This document shows, one piece after another, positions 57,374 through 64,000 of a DNA stretch of 64,000 nt. Within the stretch, counting starts at the first letter, position 1. Every line of letters begins with the position of its first letter. The notes under the pieces are model-generated. The model was not told the DNA's origin, searched no databases, and worked only from the letters and a program-made list of their open reading frames with translations. Source of the DNA: DATKDF01 sp963752045 (GTDB taxonomy: Bacteria > Acidobacteriota > Vicinamibacteria > Vicinamibacterales > SCN-69-37); NCBI GenBank assembly GCA_963752045.1, contig CAVVWN010000010.1, positions 186,001-250,000 on the forward strand. The letters run 5' to 3'. A program made the translations under genes and the position numbers.

Positions 57374-57796
57374 ATGATCGCGATGTTCCGCATCAACGAC
57401 TCGATCGTCGTCGGCGAGCGCGAAATCGAAGAACGGTTCGTGCGCGCGTCCGGGCCTGGCGGGCAGAACGTGAACAAGGTGGCCACGGCGGTCGAATTGC
57501 GGTTCGACGTGCCGGCTTCCTCGCTGCCCGAGCCGGTCAAGCGCCGCCTCGCGGCGATCGCCGGCACCCGCATGACCTCGGAAGGCGTGCTCGTGATCGA
57601 GGCTCGCGAGCATCGCACGCAGGGCCGGAACCGGGCGGCCGCGCGCGAGCGCCTCGTGGAGATCCTCACGGCGGCCGCCCGCCGGCCGAAGCGCAGGCGG
57701 CCGACCCGGCCAACGGCGGCCTCGCGCGAGAAGCGTCTTGACGAGAAGAAGCGCCGGGCCCGCATCAAGGCCGGCCGGCGTCCGGGCGACGACTGA
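57374..57796 (+). CDS. arfB: Ribosome-rescue peptidyl-tRNA hydrolase ArfB
   Basis: 140 residues from an ATG at 57374; ATG at 57383 (MFRINDSI) is the other choice. The GGQ domain is RASGPGGQNVNKVATAVELR (about residues 24-43), with the final basic tail RPKRRRPTRPTAASREKRLDEKK that enters the mRNA channel in ArfB. The enzyme releases nascent chains from ribosomes stalled without a stop codon. It is too short for a normal class-I release factor. Confidence 0.9.
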   Translation: MIAMFRINDSIVVGEREIEERFVRASGPGGQNVNKVATAVELRFDVPASSLPEPVKRRLAAIAGTRMTSEGVLVIEAREHRTQGRNRAAARERLVEILTAAARRPKRRRPTRPTAASREKRLDEKKRRARIKAGRRPGDD

Positions 57797-57822
57797 GCGA
57801 TCGAGCGACCGAGCGCCGGGTC

Positions 57823-59256
57823 TCAGCGCAAACGGACGTTGCCCTTCCACCAGTCGTCGTCGGCCGCGGTTGCGGGTCCCATCCGGCCCTTGACCGACTC
57901 GAGCAGCTCGCGCGCGTCGTACAACTGGCCGCGAACCATGACCCGTGCGACGTTGCGGGTGTTGCGGATGTCGTCGATGGGGTTTCCGTCCACGATGAAG
58001 AGGTCGGCGAGCTTGCCGGCCTCAATCGAGCCAAGCTCGTCGCCCATCCGCAGCGCGCGCGCGCCGTTGATCGTGCCCATCTGCAGGGCCGCTGCCGGCG
58101 GAATGCCCGCGAGCACGAACGCGAGGAGCTCGCGATGCGCGCTGAATCCGGACAGGAACTCGCCCCAGCTCGGGTGGTCCGTGCCGAGCGTGATCAGCCG
58201 TCCGCCCCCGGCGTCGAAGAAGCGCTTCAGCTCGCCGAACTTGACGTCGTAGATGCGGTGGAACTGCTCGGTCGATCGGCGGGGGAGCCTCGCGTTGGCG
58301 ACCTCGCGTGCGTGCGGCGTCAGGAAGCTCTGCTCGTCCATCCACGTCGTGAACACGCGTTCGTCCTTCGGGTCGTACCAATACCCGTAGGCGCTCACCG
58401 TGGCGTCGTAGTACGTGTTCGTGCGCAGGTAGAGGTCGATGACGGCGTCGACTTCGGGCCGCGTGACGTCGAGCGCTTCGAGCGACGCGTAGGCGGACCG
58501 CTCGGAGACGATGGCGTCGCCGCCCATGAAGTGCTCGATGCGATCGATGCCCATGTAGATGGCGTCGCGGGGGTTGACCGAGCCGCGCGCGCCCGAGTCG
58601 AGGTGCCCGGTGACCGGCAGCCCGTACTTGTGCGCCTGATCGATCAGCGCCTCGAGATGGGCGGGCTGGATGCCCTTCGCCTTGAAGCCCTTGACGCCGC
58701 GCGCGGCCCACGTGTCGACCTCCTCGCGCACGCGCTCGGGCGTCCAGTCGGCATTACGCCAGCCGGGCCGGGCCGTGCCGAAGTACGGACCGGCGCTGTG
58801 CAGCCGCGCGCCGGTCTGCTCGCCCCGTTCGAGGCGCCGCCGCGCGGCCATCATTCCTTCGGGATCGACCTCGCCCCCAGGAAACGTGGACGTGACGCCG
58901 TTGGCGAGGAAGATGACCGGGTTCACGGTGTACTCGTCGACACGTCCCTCGCCGAACAGGTCCACGGCGTAGTGCGCATGGAGGTCGAAGAGCCCCGGCA
59001 ACACCGTCTGCGTTTCCGACAGGCGAATCACCTGCGCCGCGCCAGGGTCTCGGCCCGATAGATCAGCGCCAACTTCGAGGAAGACGCCGCGGCGGACGAT
59101 GATGCCGGCGTTGGGGACGAGGCGGCCGGCGATGCTGTCGAACAACTGGCCGCCGGTGATGACGATGTCGCCGGCTTCGAGCGGCGGTACGTTTCGGGCC
59201 TGTGGGGTCCCGAGGAGGAAAGCGAGAGCGGCAGCGAACACCAGTCGACTCGTCAT
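57823..59256 (-). CDS. Secreted imidazolonepropionase-type amidohydrolase
   Basis: 477 residues with a signal peptide (VFAAALAFLLGTPQA). Metal-dependent hydrolase motifs are in order: VLPGLFDLHAHYAVD (HxH), GVKGFKAKGIQPAHLEAL (likely bridging Lys), PVTGHLDSGARG, RIEHFMGGD and LITLGTDHPSWGEF (Asp). The C-terminal GELGSIEAGKLADLFIVDGN-like segment is typical of the family. Secreted members in Acidobacteria are many; substrate is unknown, with cyclic amides or peptide-derived dipeptides plausible. Confidence 0.82.
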   Translation of the reverse strand: MTSRLVFAAALAFLLGTPQARNVPPLEAGDIVITGGQLFDSIAGRLVPNAGIIVRRGVFLEVGADLSGRDPGAAQVIRLSETQTVLPGLFDLHAHYAVDLFGEGRVDEYTVNPVIFLANGVTSTFPGGEVDPEGMMAARRRLERGEQTGARLHSAGPYFGTARPGWRNADWTPERVREEVDTWAARGVKGFKAKGIQPAHLEALIDQAHKYGLPVTGHLDSGARGSVNPRDAIYMGIDRIEHFMGGDAIVSERSAYASLEALDVTRPEVDAVIDLYLRTNTYYDATVSAYGYWYDPKDERVFTTWMDEQSFLTPHAREVANARLPRRSTEQFHRIYDVKFGELKRFFDAGGGRLITLGTDHPSWGEFLSGFSAHRELLAFVLAGIPPAAALQMGTINGARALRMGDELGSIEAGKLADLFIVDGNPIDDIRNTRNVARVMVRGQLYDARELLESVKGRMGPATAADDDWWKGNVRLR

Positions 59257-59313
59257 GCGGACACCTCAGCGAGGGTCAGGGTAGCAGGAACTGCGACGCC
59301 TTGGCGGCATGGC

Positions 59314-61866
59314 GTGGCAGTACCTGCAATCCGGTCCGAGGGCGCCGGCGCGGATGGGGCCAGCGCGGTCGGTCCGCGCTTTGCACGGGCAGAGTCCGTG
59401 GCGTTCGGGCCTGCCATTGCCGGGGGTGCGGTGGCCGGTGCGGCCGTCGGGTGCCTCACGGACGTGGCGGCGACCGACGCCCTCGGGGCGTCGGTCGCCG
59501 CCTTCTCGCTCGCGCTGCTCGTTGGCCCGGGCCCGCGGCGCATGCTCCGCCGCGCGCTCTTCGTGGCGGGCATTGCCGGGGCGGCCGGCGCCCACGGCGC
59601 GGTCGCGCGCGACCGCGCCGTGGACCCGCCGCTTCTGCGCGTGCTGTCGGCCGCCCCCAGGGCTGATGCCCGGGGGGCGGCCGACCCGGTGCTCGTCGCG
59701 GGCGTCCTCGCCGCCGATGCGCACGAGGCCGACGGCAGCGTCGGCCTCGTCGTCGACGTCGAGGCGATCGCAGACCGGGCCAGCCAGTATCCGGTGGCTG
59801 GCCGCGTGCAACTCTACGTGGCGGGTACGCTCGCCGGTCCGGCCTCGCGCGAGTGGACGTCAGGCCGGAAAGTCCGCGTGCGGGCCGCGCTCCGGCGGCC
59901 GCGGGTTTCGCAGAATCCCGGCGGTCCGTCGGTTCGCTGGCAGGCGCTGAGGCGGCCGCACGTGCTCACCGGCTCGGTCAAGAGCGCCGCGCTCGTCGAG
60001 GTCGAGCGCGGCGCGATCTGGCACGAGGCGGCTGCCGCCCTGCGACGCCGCGTGCGCGAGGTGGCCGCCCGGTACATCGCGCCGCACGACGCGCAGGCTG
60101 CCGCCGTTGTCACGGCCATTCTCATCGGTGACCGCGCCGGCCTCGCGCCGGGCGTCGAGCGCCGCCTGCAGGTCGCTGGCACCTATCACGTCATCGCGAT
60201 CTCGGGCGGCAACGTCGCGCTCCTGACGGCGCTCGCCTTCGTGCTGCTGCGCGCGCTGTTTCAGTCACGCCGCCTCGTGGCCGCGCTCACGCTCGTCACG
60301 GTCGTGGCCTACGGGTGGATCGTGGGCGGCGACCCGTCGGTGCTGCGCGCCGTCACGGCCGCGTGCCTCGTGCTCGTCGTGCACGCCGCCGGACTGGTGC
60401 CGAGCCCGGTTCACCTCGTCGCCACGGTGGCCCTGTTCCTCGTGGCGGTGCATCCGCTGCTCGTCATCGACGTCGGTGCGTGGCTCTCGTTCGGCGCCAC
60501 GCTCGGCATCGTCGTCGGCGCCGGTCGTTTGGTCCGTTGGAGCGGCGCCGGCACGCGGGTCGCAGCCAGGCCGTGGCTCACGCGGTTCGTGGTCGTGCCG
60601 GGTGCCACGCTGCTTGCGGCCACGATCTGTGCGGAGCTGTCGCTCCTGCCGGTGCAGGCCAATGTCTTCTCGCGGGTGGGCATCGCCGGGCTGGCGCTCA
60701 ACTTCATCGCGATTCCGGCGATGGCGTGCGTGCAGATCGCGGGGCTCGCTGCCGTGGCCGGCGCACCGGTGTCCGAAGCCATCGCGACCGGCGCCGGGTG
60801 GGCCGCGTACTTCTCCGCGACGGTGCTGCTGGAGTCGGCACGTCTCGTGGACCACCTGCCGTGGCTCTCGCTGAGCGTTCCCGACACGCCGCTCGCCTGG
60901 ACCGGCACGTACTACGCGTGTCTCGTGGCGGCGGTCGTGCCGGGGCTGGCACGATCACGGCGACGGGTGGCCGCGGCAGGGGTGGCGGTCTCTGCGCTCG
61001 CGATTGTCACGGCACCCACGCTCGAACGGGCCGCGCCGCCCGGCGGCACGCTCCGCGTGACGCTCGTCGACGTCGGACAGGGCGATGCGGTTCTCGTCCA
61101 GTTTCCCGACCGGCACGCGCTGCTCGTCGACGCGGGCGGGTCGGCCGGATCGTTCGATGTGGGACGCCGGGTCGTGACGCCGGCGGTTCGCGCGCTCGGC
61201 GTGCGGCGGCTCGACTGGCTGCTCATTACCCATCCCGACCTCGACCATGCCGGCGGCGGCGTGTCGGTCGTCGAAGACCTCTTGCCGCGCGAAGTGTGGG
61301 AGGGGATCGCCGTTCCGACGAGCGCTCCGCGGGCCTCGCTCCGCGAAGCCGCCGAGCGCGCCGCGGCGGTGTGGCGCACGGTTCGCGCCGGCCATCGGGT
61401 CGAGGCCGGCGGCGCGACGCTCGAGGTGCTGCACCCGCCCGAGCCGGACTGGGAGCGCCGGGACGTGCGCAACGACGACTCGGTGGTGTTGCGGCTCCGC
61501 TACGGCGATGCCGAGTTTCTGCTCACCGGCGATGCCGGCGTGGAGTTCGAATCGTCATGGCGCCTTTCGGAGGGCTTCGGGCCGTTCCGCGTGCTCAAGG
61601 CCGGCCATCACGGCAGCCGGTCGTCGAGCGCCGAGGGGTTCGTCGAGGCCTACCGGCCCGATCTGGCGCTCGTGAGCGCCGGGCAGGGCAATTTCTTCGG
61701 GCACCCGCACCCTGACGTGGTCGACCGTTTCGGCCGCGCCCATGCTGCCGTCTTCCGCACCGATCTCGACGGGGCGATCATCGTCGAGACCGACGGGGTT
61801 TCGGTGCGCGTGCGCGCGATGTCCGGGCGCGCGTACGCGCTTCATCGCCTGCCGGAGCCTTTTTGA
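59314..61866 (+). CDS. comEC: DNA-uptake channel protein ComEC/Rec2
   Basis: 850 residues, GTG start (uncertain). An N-terminal membrane part with a DUF4131-like region (about residues 20-200) precedes the competence domain: ILIGDRAGLAPGVERRLQVAGTYHVIAISGGNVALL (near residue 270-305) and several membrane helices. The C-terminal metallo-beta-lactamase-like domain has VDVGQGDAVLVQFPDRHALL, LLITHPDLDHAGGGVSVVED, FLLTGDAGVEFE and KAGHHGSRSSSAEGF. ComEC carries single-stranded DNA across the inner membrane. The PilT-like gene at 39118 fits the same process. Confidence 0.92.
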   Translation: MAVPAIRSEGAGADGASAVGPRFARAESVAFGPAIAGGAVAGAAVGCLTDVAATDALGASVAAFSLALLVGPGPRRMLRRALFVAGIAGAAGAHGAVARDRAVDPPLLRVLSAAPRADARGAADPVLVAGVLAADAHEADGSVGLVVDVEAIADRASQYPVAGRVQLYVAGTLAGPASREWTSGRKVRVRAALRRPRVSQNPGGPSVRWQALRRPHVLTGSVKSAALVEVERGAIWHEAAAALRRRVREVAARYIAPHDAQAAAVVTAILIGDRAGLAPGVERRLQVAGTYHVIAISGGNVALLTALAFVLLRALFQSRRLVAALTLVTVVAYGWIVGGDPSVLRAVTAACLVLVVHAAGLVPSPVHLVATVALFLVAVHPLLVIDVGAWLSFGATLGIVVGAGRLVRWSGAGTRVAARPWLTRFVVVPGATLLAATICAELSLLPVQANVFSRVGIAGLALNFIAIPAMACVQIAGLAAVAGAPVSEAIATGAGWAAYFSATVLLESARLVDHLPWLSLSVPDTPLAWTGTYYACLVAAVVPGLARSRRRVAAAGVAVSALAIVTAPTLERAAPPGGTLRVTLVDVGQGDAVLVQFPDRHALLVDAGGSAGSFDVGRRVVTPAVRALGVRRLDWLLITHPDLDHAGGGVSVVEDLLPREVWEGIAVPTSAPRASLREAAERAAAVWRTVRAGHRVEAGGATLEVLHPPEPDWERRDVRNDDSVVLRLRYGDAEFLLTGDAGVEFESSWRLSEGFGPFRVLKAGHHGSRSSSAEGFVEAYRPDLALVSAGQGNFFGHPHPDVVDRFGRAHAAVFRTDLDGAIIVETDGVSVRVRAMSGRAYALHRLPEPF

Positions 61867-62719
61867 CGTCGTGCCAGGCCCGCTCCATCGCGTCGAGCGA
61901 CGCCTCGTGCACCGACAGGCCTTCGCGGGCAAGCGCGTCCTCGACGGCCTCGAAACGCCGCGCGAACTTGTCGTTGGCCTGACGCAGGGCCGACTCGGGC
62001 TCGAGACCCAGCTTTCGGGCGAGATTGGCCACCGAGAAGAGCAGGTCTCCAAGTTCTTCGGCGGCGCGCGTGTGGCTCTCGCCGAGCGCGTCCCGCAGCT
62101 CGCGCACTTCCTCGTCGATCTTGTCCACGACGTCCCGGGCGTTCGGCCAGTCGAACCCGACGGCGGCGACCCGGGTGCCGATCTCGTAGGCGCCGAGCAG
62201 CGCCGGCAGTGACCGCGGCACGCCGGCGAGCACCCGCTCGGCGTGGCCCGCCGCGCGTTGCTCGCCCGCCTTGATCTGCTCCCATTGTTCGACGACGGCA
62301 CCGGGCGTGCGCACTGTGCCGGCGCGGCGTTTGCGCCGTCCGAGCGGCCGCCCCGACGACGTGAAGACATGCGGATGCCGTCTGATGAGCTTCGCGCTGA
62401 TGGCCTCGATGGCCGTCGCAATGTCGAAGCGGCCCGCCTCGGCCGCGATCTGGGCGTGAAACACGCACTGGAACAGCACGTCGCCGAGCTCGCCCGGCAG
62501 GGCGTCGAGGTCCCCGCGGTCGAGGGCATCGAGCGCTTCGTAGGTCTCCTCGAGCAGGAACGGGCGCAGCGACTGATGAGTCTGCTTGCGGTCCCACGGG
62601 CACCCGTCTGGCGAACGGAGCGCGGCCATGATGCCGACGAGCCGCGCAAACGCCGTGCCCGCCTTTCGAACCCGCGGCCGCCCCCGCCGGCGGCCCGACC
62701 CGCGCTTCGCACTACTCAT
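61778..62719 (-). CDS. mazG: MazG-type nucleoside triphosphate pyrophosphohydrolase
   Basis: 313 residues from ATG at 62719 (GGGAGC upstream). The two MazG domains are visible: CPWDRKQTHQSLRPFLLEET, YEALDALDRGDLDALPGELGDVLFQCVFHAQIA and, later, VGFDWPNARDVVDKIDEEV with EELGDLLFSVANLAR, each with the EExxE/ExxD metal pattern. It removes damaged or signal nucleotides. Basic N- and C-terminal tails are long. Its 3' end runs 89 bp antisense into comEC. Confidence 0.9.
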   Translation of the reverse strand: MSSAKRGSGRRRGRPRVRKAGTAFARLVGIMAALRSPDGCPWDRKQTHQSLRPFLLEETYEALDALDRGDLDALPGELGDVLFQCVFHAQIAAEAGRFDIATAIEAISAKLIRRHPHVFTSSGRPLGRRKRRAGTVRTPGAVVEQWEQIKAGEQRAAGHAERVLAGVPRSLPALLGAYEIGTRVAAVGFDWPNARDVVDKIDEEVRELRDALGESHTRAAEELGDLLFSVANLARKLGLEPESALRQANDKFARRFEAVEDALAREGLSVHEASLDAMERAWHDVKKAPAGDEARTRARTSRARAPKPRRSRR

Positions 62720-62731
62720 AGCTCCCGCACC

Positions 62732-62790
62732 CCGTCGCACCCGACGCACCCCGTCGCACCCGACGCACCCCGACGCACCCTGACGCACCC
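62732..62790. repeat. Tandem CGACGCACCC units between divergent genes
   Basis: A 10-bp unit (CGACGCACCC, with CGTCGCACCC and TGACGCACCC variants) occurs about six times in the 113-nt gap between mazG and the MBL gene. It lies at the position where both promoters should be. Confidence 0.85.
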
Positions 62791-62832
62791 TTCCCCCGTG
62801 CCTGCCGTTCCGCATGCTAGCATTCCGGGTTT

Positions 62833-63603
62833 GTGCGAGTCGTGTTTCTGGGAACAGGCACGTCACATGGCGTGCCGATGATCGGGTGTGATTGTGCGGT
62901 GTGCCGGTCCGACGATCCGCGCGACGCGCGCACGCGCCCGTCCATCTACCTCGAGACGGACGACGGCCTGCGCGTGCTCGTGGACACGACGCCCGATCTG
63001 CGGTTCCAGGCGCTCCGTCACGACATTCGCCGCATCGACGCGATTCTCTTCACCCACGCGCATGCCGACCACATCATGGGGCTCGACGAGGTGCGGCGCT
63101 TCAACGTGCTCACGCGGCAGGCGATGCCGATCTTCGGCGACGCCCGCACGCTCCAGGCCATCCGGCGCACGTTTGCCTACGTCTTCGATTCGCGCGCGCC
63201 GAAGGGCGGGGGTGTGCCGCATCTGCAGCTCTGGACGATCGGCGGTCCGTTCGTCATCGGCCGGCAGGAGGTCGTGCCGGTGCCCATCCGGCACGGCACG
63301 TGGCACATCCTCGGGTTTCGCCTCGGCCGGTTCGCCTACCTGACCGACTGCAACGGGATTCCGGCTTCGTCGCGCGCGCTTCTCGACGGCCTCGACTGGC
63401 TCGTGCTCGACGCGCTGCGTCACCGGCCGCACCCGACGCACTTCACGCTCTCGCAGGCCGTCCAGACCGCGCGCGAGATTGGCGCTCGCCAGACGTTCTT
63501 CACCCACATCGCGCACGAGCTCGGCCATGCCGAGACGTCGGCGGCCCTGCCCGACGGCATGGCGCTCGCCTACGACGGGCTCTCGATCGAGGTGGGCGCG
63601 TGA
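62833..63603 (+). CDS. MBL-fold hydrolase, PhnP-like
   Basis: 256 residues from GTG at 62833. Metallo-beta-lactamase signatures are FLGTGTSHGVPMIGCDCAVC (with a CDCxxC zinc pair typical of PhnP-type proteins), FTHAHADHIMGLDEVRRFN (HxHxDH) and PIRHGTWHILGFRLGRFAYLTDCNG, and THFTLSQAVQTAREIGA with FFTHIAHELGH near the end. PhnP relatives hydrolyse cyclic phosphodiesters; the substrate here is not known. It is followed by the ribF start with GTGA overlap. Confidence 0.88.
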   Translation: MRVVFLGTGTSHGVPMIGCDCAVCRSDDPRDARTRPSIYLETDDGLRVLVDTTPDLRFQALRHDIRRIDAILFTHAHADHIMGLDEVRRFNVLTRQAMPIFGDARTLQAIRRTFAYVFDSRAPKGGGVPHLQLWTIGGPFVIGRQEVVPVPIRHGTWHILGFRLGRFAYLTDCNGIPASSRALLDGLDWLVLDALRHRPHPTHFTLSQAVQTAREIGARQTFFTHIAHELGHAETSAALPDGMALAYDGLSIEVGA

Positions 63604-64000
63604 GGCCCGCGGTCGCCATCGCCAGGTTCCCGGTGACGCCCGGCCGAAATGGCCGGCGCCCGTCGTGGCGCTCGGCAACTTCGACGGCATGCACCGAGGC
63701 CACCTCAAGCTCGTCGAGCAGGTGCGCCGGCGGGCCGGCGAGCGCGGCGGCACGCCGGCGGCGATGATCTTCGACCCGCACCCCCCGAAGGTGCTGCGCC
63801 CGGAGAAGGCGCCGCCGCTCCTCATGACGTTCGATCAGAAGGTGGAGGCCTTCTCGCGCGCCGGGCTCAAGGGCGTGGCCGTCGTGGAGTTCACGCACGA
63901 GCTTTCGCGATGGGAGCCCGAGGTCTTCGTCGAGACCGTGCTCATCGACTGGCTGCGCGTGGCCGAAGTGTGGGTGGGCGCCAATTTTCTCTTCGGCCGG
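63600..64000 (+). CDS. ribF: Bifunctional riboflavin kinase/FAD synthetase, 5' part, frameshifted
   Basis: The right edge cuts this gene. From 63665 the frame reads VVALGNFDGMHRGHLKLVEQ and GTPAAMIFDPHPPKVLRPEK, then PPLLMTFDQKVEAFSRAG and EVWVGANFLFGR, which is the RibF adenylyltransferase domain. The expected start, GTG at 63600 overlapping the preceding stop (reading VRPAVAIARFPVTPG), is in another frame. One missing or two extra bases between about 63645 and 63660 would join them. It makes FMN and FAD from riboflavin, useful for the many flavoproteins in the window. Confidence 0.8.

Overview
This window looks like chromosome of a high-GC, Gram-negative, menaquinone-using member of the Acidobacteriota, most likely Vicinamibacteria. 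The reasons are a VWFA-domain protein of the acidobacterial type (19302-21035), Gly/Arg-rich linkers in secreted M14 and M28 peptidases, a bacillithiol gene set, a futalosine-type menaquinone operon, an LptE-like lipoprotein, a TonB-type protein, and very high G/C at third codon positions. The taxonomy is inferred from family knowledge only. I see no rRNA, tRNA, transposase, phage gene or CRISPR array.

Layout. Positions 2-8376 hold one tight operon for futalosine-route menaquinone synthesis: a UbiD-type decarboxylase (cut by the left edge), an MqnE-like protein without the radical-SAM cysteine cluster, MqnA, an MFS transporter, MqnC, an aminofutalosine-deaminase-like amidohydrolase, a UbiA prenyltransferase, UbiX and MenG/UbiE. 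Positions 8443-12701 hold a TonB-type protein, miaA, deoB and a dGTPase-like HD protein. Positions 12823-16974 are a lipid operon: DUF177, rpmF, plsX, fabG, acpP, fabF. Positions 17208-24937 hold etfB, etfA, the VWFA protein, an unknown protein, ETF-quinone oxidoreductase, a DUF374 acyltransferase and a histone-deacetylase-fold protein. ETF and ETF-QO would deliver electrons to the menaquinone made by the first operon.

Positions 25076-34517 hold leuS, lptE, holA, rpsT, an S4-domain protein and two secreted metallopeptidases. Positions 34685-41246 are on the minus strand: alaS, recX, a PilT-like ATPase, ilvE and a soluble Ser/Thr kinase. rsmE and prmA then overlap tail to tail. Next comes a CIRCE-controlled hrcA-grpE-dnaJ-prmA operon without dnaK, followed by bshC-bshB-bshA for bacillithiol. 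Positions 49317-54540 carry a PEGA protein and carA-carB. The rest holds a beta-barrel protein, a Tat-exported glycoside-hydrolase-like protein with a CBM9-like partner, arfB, an amidohydrolase, comEC, mazG, an MBL hydrolase and the start of ribF.

Non-coding structure is unusually rich. It includes inverted arrays of a 9-bp unit before etfB, three copies of an ATCTGGGA-type repeat, long palindromes with a shared GGGGACGGGTCTG arm next to leuS, the S4/M14 pair and alaS, and a possible structured leader before the VWFA gene. Reading frames are broken in the M14, M28, carB and ribF genes. At least six of these breaks need removal of exactly one base, often a G after CC, so sequence error is a serious possibility.
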